A stretch of DNA of 64,000 nucleotides from Comamonas piscis. GTDB taxonomy: Bacteria > Pseudomonadota > Gammaproteobacteria > Burkholderiales > Burkholderiaceae_C. How positions within the stretch are numbered: position 1 is the first letter of the stretch; every line of letters starts with the position of its first letter. The DNA lies in NCBI RefSeq assembly GCF_014109725.1, contig NZ_CP058554.1, positions 3,472,001 to 3,536,000 on the forward strand, given 5' to 3'. A model generated the notes under the pieces. That model was given only the letters and a program-made list of their open reading frames with translations, was not told the origin of the DNA and made no database searches. Below, piece by piece: positions 51,435 through 59,454 of this stretch. The position numbers were made by a program, and so were the translations under genes.

Positions 51435-52391
51435 ATGCGCATCCACAGCAAACCCCTGGCCTATTTCTACCTGGCACTCAGCATGTCGCTGGTGGGTGCT
51501 TATGTGGCGCTGTCCAAGCCGCTGGCAGCTACCTTCCCGGTGTTGCTGCTTGCCTGGCTGCGCTTTGGCATTGGCGCCATTGCCATGCTCGGTTGGCTCA
51601 AACGCCCAGCCACCGAGGCGCCCTTGCCCGCCAGAGCCAAGGGACTGCTGTTTCTGGAATCCTTTTTTGGCAACTTTCTCTTCACGCTGTGCATGATCAC
51701 CGGCGTGTCGATGACCAGTGCGGTGACTGCCAGTGTCACGATGGCCACTATTCCTGCCGCCATTGCGCTGCTCAGCTGGCTGGTGCTCAAGGAACGCATC
51801 AGTGTGCGGGTGATGATCGCTATCAGCCTGGCGGTGCTGGGCATTGCACTGATGGCCTTTGCCAAGCCCGATGCGGGTGCCCATCCAGGCGCAAATGCCA
51901 CGCCGGGCCAGGGTAACCATGGGCTTGGGCAGCTGCTGCTGGTGGGCGCCGTGCTCTGCGAGGCCATCTACGCCGTCATCGGCAAAAAGCTCACCGGCAG
52001 CTTGAGCCCCAAGCGCATTGCCGCGCTGATCAACCTCTGGGGCTTTGTGCTGACCCTGCCGTTTGGCATGTACCTGGCCTGGCATTTTGAGTTTGGCGGG
52101 GTGGCGATAGCCACCTGGTTACTGCTGTTGGGCTATGCCTTGGCGGCCTGCGTGGTGACGGTGTGGCTCTGGATGACAGGGTTGCAGGTGGTACCGGCCT
52201 CGCAAAGTGCAGTATTTACGGTGATGCTGCCGCTGTCCACCGCCTTGGTGGGCGTCGTCTTTCTGGGCGAATCGCTCAATGGTCTGCAAATGCTGGCCTT
52301 TGCCATTGCGGTTTCCAGCCTTGCTTTGACCACCCTTCCACTGCCTCGGCGTGGCAGAGGGCCGACAGTTTTGCGACGAGACCCCGATTGA
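51435..52391 (+). CDS. EamA/DMT-superfamily transporter
   Basis: A 318-residue membrane protein with ten predicted helices and two EamA repeats. The first begins LAYFYLALSMSLVGAYVALS; the second begins with the segment LGQLLLVGAVLCEAIYAVIG and includes PLSTALVGVVFLGE. These transporters export metabolites such as amino acids. The substrate is not predictable. It is divergent from aceA. Confidence 0.88.
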   Translation: MRIHSKPLAYFYLALSMSLVGAYVALSKPLAATFPVLLLAWLRFGIGAIAMLGWLKRPATEAPLPARAKGLLFLESFFGNFLFTLCMITGVSMTSAVTASVTMATIPAAIALLSWLVLKERISVRVMIAISLAVLGIALMAFAKPDAGAHPGANATPGQGNHGLGQLLLVGAVLCEAIYAVIGKKLTGSLSPKRIAALINLWGFVLTLPFGMYLAWHFEFGGVAIATWLLLLGYALAACVVTVWLWMTGLQVVPASQSAVFTVMLPLSTALVGVVFLGESLNGLQMLAFAIAVSSLALTTLPLPRRGRGPTVLRRDPD

Positions 52392-52526
52392 CACTGCACC
52401 CAGACCCAGTACGATGCAGCGAGGGCATTGAGCAGCAAAGCAACCAGAATCAAGGCCCTATCTCGCTGGTTGATAGCTTTGATAGATAAACAAAGGTCAG
52501 CAAAGCTAAAACAAGCAACATTTCGA

Positions 52527-52569
52527 GGCAAAAAAATGCCGCTCTCCCTAGGAAAGCAGTTTTTTTGCC
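52527..52569. terminator. AT-rich hairpin after the EamA gene
   Basis: GGCAAAAAAA and TTTTTTTGCC flank a 23-nt loop. Only three GC pairs are present, so as a terminator it would be weak, but the position between the EamA and SWIB genes fits a shared 3' end. Confidence 0.4.
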
Positions 52570-52640
52570 GTTAGCATGGCTGTAACCAGCGGGGGACACC
52601 TCTGGCTGGCATAGAGATATTGACACAAGGAAACCAAAAC

Positions 52641-52928
52641 ATGGCAACCGCATCCAAGACCGCAGCGCCTGCAAAGAAGCGCACCCCGAACGCAGCTTTC
52701 ATGAAGCCGTTGACCCCTAGCGCCGAACTGGGCGCCGTGGTGGGCACCGCTCCACTGCCACGCACCGAGATCATCAGCAAGCTGTGGGTCTACATCAAGG
52801 CCAACAACCTGCAAGACGCTGCCAACAAGCGCATGATCAACGCCGATGACAAGCTCAAGAAGGTGTTCGGCAAGCCCCAAGTGTCGATGTTCGAGATGGC
52901 TGGCCTGATCGGCAAGCACGTCAAGTAA
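52641..52928 (+). CDS. SWIB/MDM2 domain protein
   Basis: A 95-residue protein with a basic Ala/Lys/Thr-rich N-terminus (about 20 residues) and a SWIB domain, seen in MKPLTPSAELGAVVG, PRTEIISKLWVYIKANNLQD and MFEMAGLIGKHVK. SWIB domains are best known from eukaryotic chromatin remodellers; bacterial single-domain forms occur in Chlamydia and in betaproteobacteria, and their role is unclear, possibly DNA topology or nucleoid function. AAGGAAA lies 9 nt upstream of the ATG at 52641. It is monocistronic with a strong terminator. Confidence 0.9.
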   Translation: MATASKTAAPAKKRTPNAAFMKPLTPSAELGAVVGTAPLPRTEIISKLWVYIKANNLQDAANKRMINADDKLKKVFGKPQVSMFEMAGLIGKHVK

Positions 52929-52969
52929 GCGATTCGCCACCCTTTCAGCGCAGTTTTTTGCGCTGTCTC

Positions 52970-53002
52970 AAAAAACCAGCATGCACCTTGCTGGTTTTTT
53001 TT
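52970..53002 (+). terminator. terminator of the SWIB gene
   Basis: AAAAAACCAGCA and TGCTGGTTTTTT form a 12-bp stem with a 7-nt loop and T residues. A second small hairpin, CAGCGC/GCGCTG, precedes it at 52946-52966. Confidence 0.92.
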
Positions 53003-53302
53003 ACGCCTATGCCTTCCGCAGCCTGCACCCCAGCCGGCCCGTTTCCACCCCCGCTATGTCGGCCCTGCTACTTCCCTCATTTGTACTCTATAGCGCAAGC
53101 GGCTTGCGCCTCAGCCACGACGTGGTCTTACCCAGGCATGGCCGCAGCAGCTTCATTCACAGAATTTTTCGATTTCAAAAGCTATCTACCCCATTCTTTA
53201 AGTCTATTGATTCATAACAATAAAAATAAGTTTTTAGGCAGCTGCTGCCGAGTGAGACTGTCTCTGTATGCAACAGCAGCCCCTATTGCAGTCAGGAGAT
53301 TA
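53003..53302. other. intergenic stretch upstream of the bfd promoter
   Basis: There is no supported gene. It holds a 7-bp palindrome, GCGCAAG-CGG-CTTGCGC, at 53093-53109 and an AT-rich run near 53215-53240. The bfd promoter begins at 53303. Confidence 0.5.
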
Positions 53303-53332
53303 TTGCGAATGCGACAAATTCTTATTTATAAT
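53303..53332 (+). promoter_or_regulatory. promoter of the bfd-tonB-exbBD operon
   Basis: TTGCGA (53303-53308) and a perfect TATAAT (53327-53332) are spaced by 18 bp. The predicted start is near 53339, about 40 nt before bfd. A Fur-type site fills the spacer. Confidence 0.65.
53308..53326. promoter_or_regulatory. Fur box overlapping the bfd promoter
   Basis: AATGCGACAAATTCTTATT resembles the betaproteobacterial Fur pattern AATGCGA...ATTCTCATT. It lies exactly between -35 and -10, where binding of iron-loaded Fur would block polymerase. The downstream genes are iron genes. Confidence 0.6.
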
Positions 53333-53378
53333 TCGCTTCAGTTATTCACTAGCCAGCCACCACGCTGTTCATCTGACT

Positions 53379-53651
53379 ATGATCGTTTGTGTTTGCCGCA
53401 GAGTCTCGGACAAAGAGATCGCTCGCCACGCGCATGCGGGGATGTCGTTCGATGAAATCCAGTTCGAACTGGGTGTTGGACTGCAATGCGGCTGCTGCGA
53501 AGGTTGCGCCCGTGATGTGGTCGAACAATGCAGCGCGTCCCGTCCGGTTGCAGCCTTGCGCAATGAGGCAGCAGTTCACCCGGTCCAGCTTGCCACCGCC
53601 ATCATGGAAAGCAAAGCATGGAACTCTTCGCCGCTGTCCTCGGTAGCCTGA
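53379..53651 (+). CDS. bfd: bacterioferritin-associated ferredoxin
   Basis: A 90-residue [2Fe-2S] protein that reduces Fe(III) for release from bacterioferritin. The pattern is MIVCVCRRVSDKEIARHA with Cys4 and Cys6, then CGCCEGC with the other ligands near residues 37-43. It is longer than E. coli Bfd (64 residues) by a C-terminal tail of about 25 residues. The tail encodes, in another frame, the start of a 24-residue membrane peptide. It is the first gene of the Fur-controlled tonB operon. Confidence 0.92.
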   Translation: MIVCVCRRVSDKEIARHAHAGMSFDEIQFELGVGLQCGCCEGCARDVVEQCSASRPVAALRNEAAVHPVQLATAIMESKAWNSSPLSSVA

Positions 53652-53692
53652 TTCTGGTCGCTGCCTCTCTCTGGTGGATCTTTCAAAAGTAA
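53618..53692 (+). CDS. candidate 24-residue single-helix membrane peptide
   Basis: The frame reads MELFAAVLGSLILVAASLWW and then IFQK. It is one hydrophobic helix with a charged end, of the size of small membrane subunits such as CydX. It overlaps the last 34 bp of bfd in a different frame, with GGAAAG about 8 nt before the ATG, so it could be translated by coupling. It lies between bfd and tonB in the same operon. I do not recognise it and it could be a chance frame, but the composition and ribosome binding site are consistent. Confidence 0.45.
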   Translation: MELFAAVLGSLILVAASLWWIFQK

Positions 53693-53753
53693 GCCACCAA
53701 CGCATTGATTTGCCGTGCTGCGGCTCCAGGCTGCAGCATTTTTTATTGCCTTT

Positions 53754-54482
53754 ATGCTTCCACCAGACCCTTACAGCCCCTCCAAAAATCTGGGGCGCAA
53801 TATCGTGGTTACGGGTTCGGTGCTGGCAGCGCACGTTGCAGGCCTTTGGGCCTTGCAGGCGGGCCTGCTTAAAAGTGCTGCGTTTGAGCTGCCTAAACCA
53901 GAGCCAGTGATGGTGCAATTGATTGCGCCTGAGCCCATGCCCGTGGTTGCGCCGCCTCCACCTCCGACCCCCAAGCCACCGCCGCCCGCTCCACCCCCGC
54001 CGCCAAAGCCCACGCCCAAGCCAGTTCCCAAACCTGCGCCCAAGCCCCAGGCCATCAAGGATCCGACGCCTGCGCCTAACGCAGTCACCGGCACCACCGA
54101 GACCCAGCCACCGGCACCGCCCATTGAGGCACCGCCGCCAGCGCCGCCCTCGCCACCACCGGCTCCGCCCGCACCGCCAGCGCCTCCACCCCCACCGGTG
54201 ATCCAGCTGCCGTCGAGCAATGCGGCCTACTTGAACAACCCCGCTCCACAGTACCCGGCCATCAGCCGGCGCATGGGTGAGACGGGCACCACGATCGTGC
54301 GCGCCTTCATCGATGAAGAAGGCAAGCCCCAGGAGCTGCAGCTGAAAAAATCCAGCGGTTATGACCGCCTGGACCAGTCTGCACTCGACACGGTACGCAA
54401 GTGGCGCTTCAAGGCAGGCACCTCCAACGGAACTCCCCGACCCATGTGGGTCAACGTGCCCATCAAGTGGGAACTCAATTAA
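53754..54482 (+). CDS. tonB: energy transducer TonB
   Basis: A 242-residue TonB with an N-terminal helix (about residues 15-40), a long Pro-rich spacer with KP and PP repeats (about 55-155), and a C-terminal TonB domain (about 165-242, including AQYPAISRR-like QYPAISRRMGE and VRKWRFKAG). It couples the proton motive force to outer-membrane receptors for siderophores and haem. ExbB and ExbD follow. The ATG at 53754 is used; a GTG at 53715 is possible, and neither has a strong ribosome binding site. Confidence 0.94.
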   Translation: MLPPDPYSPSKNLGRNIVVTGSVLAAHVAGLWALQAGLLKSAAFELPKPEPVMVQLIAPEPMPVVAPPPPPTPKPPPPAPPPPPKPTPKPVPKPAPKPQAIKDPTPAPNAVTGTTETQPPAPPIEAPPPAPPSPPPAPPAPPAPPPPPVIQLPSSNAAYLNNPAPQYPAISRRMGETGTTIVRAFIDEEGKPQELQLKKSSGYDRLDQSALDTVRKWRFKAGTSNGTPRPMWVNVPIKWELN

Positions 54483-54505
54483 ATCGTACGGAAATAGGAT
54501 CAGTT

Positions 54506-55231
<726 letters not shown>

Positions 55232-55233
55232 TC

Positions 55234-55647
55234 ATGGCTTTTGGAACGCAAGACGATGCCGATGAGGTCATGAACGAGATCAACATGACGCCGCTGGTGG
55301 ACGTCATGTTGGTGCTGCTCATCATCTTCATCATCACCGTTCCGGTGATGAAGCACTCGGTGAACATCGACCTGCCTCGCGCTGTCAATACGCCGGAAGA
55401 CGCCAAGCCCGACACCGTCCAGTTGGCCATCCTGCCCGATGGCAGCTACAACTGGAACGGCAAGGCCGTGACGGACGCCGAGCTGGAAGCCAATATGCAG
55501 GCCGAAGCCAGCAAGGAACCCCAGCCCGAGCTGCACATCCGCGGCGCCCGCGATGTGAAGTACGAAAAAGTGGCCCAGGCCATGGCCGCTGCCCAGCGCA
55601 GCAACCTCAAAAAGATCGGCTTCATCACCGACCAGGTGGGCGAGTAA
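55234..55647 (+). CDS. exbD: biopolymer transport protein ExbD
   Basis: A 137-residue protein with an N-terminal helix holding the essential aspartate in NMTPLVDVMLVLLIIFII, then a periplasmic TolR-like domain. It pairs with ExbB. It is 2 bp after exbB and ends the iron operon at a terminator. Confidence 0.96.
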   Translation: MAFGTQDDADEVMNEINMTPLVDVMLVLLIIFIITVPVMKHSVNIDLPRAVNTPEDAKPDTVQLAILPDGSYNWNGKAVTDAELEANMQAEASKEPQPELHIRGARDVKYEKVAQAMAAAQRSNLKKIGFITDQVGE

Positions 55648-55667
55648 ACCGCGTACCGTCCCAACCA

Positions 55668-55691
55668 GGGCTCCAGCAGGAGCCCTTTTTT
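55668..55691 (+). terminator. terminator of the exbD operon
   Basis: GGGCTCC and GGAGCCC form a 7-bp stem with a 4-nt loop, followed by six T residues. Confidence 0.93.
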
Positions 55692-55882
55692 CATGCCGGA
55701 TTCGTACGGGATCAGGTTTACCCGCAGTGACGCCCAAGCGACGCCACCGGCCCTCCCGCCATCCCTAAACTGGATCGCAGGACAAGCGCCATGGCGAGCT
55801 GTACTGGCCGAAGCAACGGCGGGCAAACCGACCATCACCAGCGCCTCCCCCAGCTATTACTAGATTGAGGAGACACCGATTG

Positions 55883-56932
55883 ATGCAGACGTTCCGAACC
55901 CCGCCATCCCCCTCCGCGACCCCTGTGCGCCGCCGCCAGATGCTGCGCCTGGCCGTTGCCAGTGCCGCTGCCGCCAGTGGCCTGCCGCTGACCACCATGG
56001 CCCAAGCGGCCGCTGACAAGGCCAGCTACCCCAGCAAGCCCTTGCGCGTAATCGTGCCCTTCGCGCCCGGCGGCGCCACCGATGTGCTGGCGCGTGGGGT
56101 CAGCGACCGGCTGGGCCAACAACTGGGCCAGCCGGCCATCGTCGACAACCGCCCGGGCGCAGCAGGGTTGCTGGCCTGCGATGCCGTGGCCAAGGCAGCA
56201 GCCGATGGCCATACGCTCACCCTGGGGACGACCAGCACCATGCTGTCCAACCAGTTCATGTTCAAAAAGCTCTCCTACGATCCGCAAAAGGACCTGGTGC
56301 CCGTCGTGCGTATCTGCTGGGCGCCCATCGTGCTGGTCACCAATAGCCAGCTTCCCGCGCGCAATCTGCAAGAGCTGATTGCCTACATCGGCGCCAACAA
56401 AGGCAAGCTCTCCTACGGCAGCTATGGCATTGGCTCTCAAGGCCATCTGGTGCTCGCCAGCCTGAGCAACATGACCGGCGCCGACATGAGCCATATCGCC
56501 TACAAGGGCGAGGCACCGATGGTGCAAGACCTCGTTGGTGGCCAGCTGATGATGGGTATCGGCAGCATCCTCTCGCTCAAGCAGCACATCGACAGCGGCA
56601 AGCTGCGCGCGATCAGCTTTACCGGGCCGAGCCGCGTGCCAGCCCTGCCCGATGTGCCCACCTTTGCTGAGCTAGGCCATAAGGAAGACGCCTTCACCAT
56701 CTCCGGCTGGCTGGGCATTGCGGCGACGGGTGGCACCCCGGCGCCGGTGCTGGAGCAGCTGGGCGCCGAAGTGCGCAAGGCGCTGCTGACCCGCGAGGTC
56801 AATGCGCGCGTGCTGATAGCCGGCTTTGTGCCCTTGACCGATGACAGCCCGGCGCGCTTTCAGGCCGACTGGAAGCGCGAGCTACCCATCTGGAAAAAAC
56901 TCTTGCAGGATGCCGGCGTGCAGCCCACCTGA
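55883..56932 (+). CDS. Bug-family (TctC-like) solute-binding protein
   Basis: A 349-residue periplasmic receptor of the tripartite tricarboxylate transporter family, greatly expanded in Burkholderiales. It has a twin-arginine-like signal (RRRQMLRLAVASAAAASG), then YPSKPLRVIVPFAPGGATD and DNRPGAAG, which are the Bug hallmarks. AGGAGACA precedes the ATG by 8-15 nt. No tctAB permease is adjacent, so it is an orphan receptor. The ligand is unknown. Confidence 0.92.
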   Translation: MQTFRTPPSPSATPVRRRQMLRLAVASAAAASGLPLTTMAQAAADKASYPSKPLRVIVPFAPGGATDVLARGVSDRLGQQLGQPAIVDNRPGAAGLLACDAVAKAAADGHTLTLGTTSTMLSNQFMFKKLSYDPQKDLVPVVRICWAPIVLVTNSQLPARNLQELIAYIGANKGKLSYGSYGIGSQGHLVLASLSNMTGADMSHIAYKGEAPMVQDLVGGQLMMGIGSILSLKQHIDSGKLRAISFTGPSRVPALPDVPTFAELGHKEDAFTISGWLGIAATGGTPAPVLEQLGAEVRKALLTREVNARVLIAGFVPLTDDSPARFQADWKRELPIWKKLLQDAGVQPT

Positions 56933-56971
56933 GCCGCGAACGCCCTCGCCTGCGGTTGCAAAACCGCATGC

Positions 56972-57006
56972 AGCCACGGCACAGCGCCCCTGTACCGTGG
57001 CTTTTT
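56972..57006 (+). terminator. terminator of the Bug receptor gene
   Basis: AGCCACGG and CCGTGGCT form the main 8-bp stem, with an inner ACAG/CTGT pair, followed by a T-tract. Confidence 0.88.
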
Positions 57007-57038
57007 GCCTTTTACCGTGGGAAATTTCAAATAAACAC

Positions 57039-57067
57039 TGGACTTAGCGAATACGAATCGTTATCAT
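57039..57067 (+). promoter_or_regulatory. hemP promoter
   Basis: TGGACT (57039-57044) and TATCAT (57062-57067) are spaced by exactly 17 bp. The predicted start is near 57074. Confidence 0.65.
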
Positions 57068-57071
57068 TTGC
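57049..57071. promoter_or_regulatory. Fur box overlapping the hemP promoter
   Basis: Read on the minus strand the site is AAATGATAACGATTCGTATTC, which matches the ATGATAA...ATT core of the Fur consensus. It overlaps the spacer and the -10 box, so Fur-Fe(II) would repress hemP. Confidence 0.7.
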
Positions 57072-57098
57072 TTCAGTTTTATCCCTGTGAGTACTGCC

Positions 57099-57299
57099 AT
57101 GCAAACCATCGCCCTACCCGCCACCCCGCTGGCCACCGCCAGCAAAAGTGCCAGCGTGTCCCAAGGCCATGCCACGCATTCGGCCGCATTGGAGAGCAGC
57201 GAGCTGCTCCAAGGCGCCAAAGCGGTGTCCATCGTGCACAACGGCTCTATCTATCGCCTGCAAACCACCAAGCTGGGCAAGCTGATCCTGACCAAGTAA
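57099..57299 (+). CDS. hemP: hemin uptake protein HemP
   Basis: A 66-residue protein with a disordered Ala/Ser/Thr-rich N-terminus and the conserved C-terminal HemP block SIVHNGSIYRLQTTKLGKLI. HemP is required for haem utilisation in Burkholderia and is Fur-regulated. A GTG four codons upstream (57087) is an alternative start. Here it stands alone, with its own promoter, Fur box and terminator, without the haem receptor and hmu genes that often follow. Confidence 0.9.
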   Translation: MQTIALPATPLATASKSASVSQGHATHSAALESSELLQGAKAVSIVHNGSIYRLQTTKLGKLILTK

Positions 57300-57372
57300 T
57301 CCCAAAGCGCTCGTTGCTAGTCGCCGCCCTCGCCTATTCCTGCGGGGCTTGCCGATAGGCGACGCACCCAGT

Positions 57373-57403
57373 AAAAAGCCAACTCCTCGAAGTTGGCTTT
57401 TTT
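57373..57403. terminator. bidirectional terminator between hemP and lrp
   Basis: AAAAAGCCAACT and AGTTGGCTTTTT form a 12-bp stem with a 6-nt loop between two convergent genes. T-tracts exist in both directions. Confidence 0.93.
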
Positions 57404-57435
57404 ATGTCCGTTCCGCCTGTAAAAGGCAAGGCCAG

Positions 57436-57897
57436 CTACACGCCCAGCGGCAGATCCGCATGCTTGAGAGTGCGCAGCACAAAGCTGGACTGGCTGTGGC
57501 GTATGCCCTTGATCTTGTAAAGCTTCTCGCGCAGCAGGCGCTCATAATCACGCGTGTCCTTGACGACGACCCGCAGCAGGTAGTCGTACTCGCCAGAGAC
57601 CAGATGCGCCTCGACCACCTCGGGAATGGTGGCCAGCAGCTCTCCAAACTTCTCCAAGGTGTTATCGCTGTGGCTGTCGAGGGTGACCATCACCAGCACC
57701 GTATCGCCCAGGCCTAGCGCCTGCGGTGAGAGCCGCACGGAGTAGCCCTGGATGACGCCCGCCTCTTCCATCTTCTTGATGCGGCCCCAGCAGGGCGATG
57801 CGCTCAGACCCACCGCCTGGCCAATCTCTTGCAGACTGGCGCGGCTGTTGTGCTGCAGCTGGCGCAGAATTTTGCGGTCCAGGGTATCAAGAAGCAT
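57436..57897 (-). CDS. Lrp/AsnC family transcriptional regulator
   Basis: A 153-residue regulator with an N-terminal helix-turn-helix (about residues 5-55, LDTLDRKILRQLQHNSRASL) and a C-terminal RAM ligand-binding domain (GEYDYLLRVVVKD). These proteins respond to amino acids and often control an adjacent transporter or catabolic gene. The ATG at 57897 is chosen over one five codons upstream. The neighbour across the divergent region is a membrane oxygenase-like gene, not a typical target. Confidence 0.93.
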   Translation of the reverse strand: MLLDTLDRKILRQLQHNSRASLQEIGQAVGLSASPCWGRIKKMEEAGVIQGYSVRLSPQALGLGDTVLVMVTLDSHSDNTLEKFGELLATIPEVVEAHLVSGEYDYLLRVVVKDTRDYERLLREKLYKIKGIRHSQSSFVLRTLKHADLPLGV

Positions 57898-58281
57898 AAT
57901 TTTCCACACCAATCTTAGATTCAGAATATTTTTCTATATTAACTGGCATCAACCAGAAAAACAGAATATTTTTTGCCTGTCAGGCCGGCATACTTTCTGC
58001 ATCGAAACACTTTTACCGAAGTCTCTTTCTGGCAGAGCCTGCTTACCGGCAGCCCCTCTCTTCATCAGCCCCCAGGTGGTTACCGCTGCCATGGGGGCTG
58101 TTGCATTGCGGTGCCGCTCGCCGGGGATTTATGTAACAAAACTATTGCATTTACCCACCCCATTCCCTGCACGCTCTGCGCCCGCCCCATGGCATAGTGG
58201 CGCCCAGGAACCACAACAACAGACCGCTTCCAAGTACTGAGGGATTGGAGATCAGCGCATACGAACGGTCAATAAGCAGCT
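57898..58281. other. intergenic region upstream of lrp
   Basis: There is no supported gene in these 384 bp. The left part is AT-rich and holds two direct repeats CAGAATATTTTT (57922-57933 and 57962-57973), likely Lrp sites. A hairpin CAGCCCCCA/TGGGGGCTG lies at about 58067-58103, without a T-tract. No clear promoter for the downstream desaturase is visible. Confidence 0.5.
57922..57973. promoter_or_regulatory. direct repeats, probable Lrp-type binding region
   Basis: The 12-bp direct repeat CAGAATATTTTT occurs at 57922 and 57962, with 40-bp spacing (about four helical turns). It lies 25 bp upstream of the lrp start, as expected for autoregulation by a wrapping Lrp octamer. Confidence 0.5.
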
Positions 58282-59406
58282 ATGTTTAAGCGACTCAACG
58301 AACTGTCTGAAAGCCATGGCGCCTTGCGCGCAGGCCAGGGCATGGTGGCCGGGGTGATTGCCCTGATCTTGGCGGCCCTGTGTTTTTTGGGCGTGCTCGC
58401 CTTTCATTTTCCGCAGTACCTCACCACGCCGGAGCTGCGCCGCAGCTACAACGTTGATGTCATGCGCCAGCTGCTGTTTTGGAGCATGGTGATTGCCGGT
58501 GGCCTGTCGGTGGCCTTGATCGTGCTGGGCCGGGTGCGCTGGCTGGCAGCCTCGGCCTTTGCCCTGGTGGTGCTGTCGGCCATCTTGGGCGGCAACAAGG
58601 TGCCGGTGGGCAGCTTTGCCACGGATACCCCTTACATCGGGCTGGACTGGTTCATTCTGGATCTGCTGGGCAGCTCGCTGATTTTCATCTTTATCGAAAA
58701 GCTGTTTGCGCTGCGCAAGGACCAGCCCGTCTTCCGCCCGGAGTGGCAGACCGACTTCCACCACTTCCTGGTCAACCACATGGTAGTGGGCTTTGTGCTG
58801 CTGGCCACCAACCTGATGGTGCACCAGTTCTTTGGCTGGGCCGCGCATGATGGCATCCGGGGCTGGGTGGCCAATCTGAGCTTCTGGGTAGCGCTGTTCC
58901 TGATCATCCTGGTCGCCGATCTGGTGCAGTACTGGACACACCGCGCCTACCATGAGGTGCCCCTGCTCTGGCGCATCCACGCGGTACACCACAGCGTCAA
59001 AAGCATGGACTGGCTGGCAGGGTCGCGCCAGCACATTCTGGAGCTGCTGATCACCCGCACGCTGGTGCTCGCCCCCATCTATGTGCTTGGCTTCAGCAAG
59101 GAGGTGATCGATGCCTACATCATCATCGTCGGCTTCCAGGCGGTGTTCAACCATGCCAATGTCAGCGTGCGGCTGGGGCCGCTGCGCTATGTCATCGTCA
59201 CGCCCAACTTCCACCACTGGCACCACAGCCAGGATGTCGAGGCGCTGGACAAGAACTACGCCGCCCACTTCGCCTTTCTGGACTACCTGTTTGGCACCGC
59301 CGTCAAAAGCGATAAAGTCTGGCCCACCGATTACGGCGTGCTCGGCGACTATGTGCCCAATGGCTTTTTCAAGCAGCTGAAGTTTCCCTTCACCTGGAAA
59401 GGCTGA
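58282..59406 (+). CDS. sterol desaturase / fatty acid hydroxylase-like membrane di-iron protein
   Basis: A 374-residue membrane protein with about five to seven helices. The C-terminal half carries the histidine clusters of membrane di-iron hydroxylases: HRAYH, HAVHHS, FNHAN and FHHWHHSQD. The family includes desaturases, ether-lipid cleaving enzymes and fatty acid hydroxylases. The substrate is unknown; a membrane lipid is likely. It has a weak ribosome binding site, and no adjacent redox partner. Confidence 0.87.
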   Translation: MFKRLNELSESHGALRAGQGMVAGVIALILAALCFLGVLAFHFPQYLTTPELRRSYNVDVMRQLLFWSMVIAGGLSVALIVLGRVRWLAASAFALVVLSAILGGNKVPVGSFATDTPYIGLDWFILDLLGSSLIFIFIEKLFALRKDQPVFRPEWQTDFHHFLVNHMVVGFVLLATNLMVHQFFGWAAHDGIRGWVANLSFWVALFLIILVADLVQYWTHRAYHEVPLLWRIHAVHHSVKSMDWLAGSRQHILELLITRTLVLAPIYVLGFSKEVIDAYIIIVGFQAVFNHANVSVRLGPLRYVIVTPNFHHWHHSQDVEALDKNYAAHFAFLDYLFGTAVKSDKVWPTDYGVLGDYVPNGFFKQLKFPFTWKG

Positions 59407-59454
59407 GGGCCCTGCTGTCTGCTGGGGCGCCCGCCCCCTTTGCTTTGATCACCC

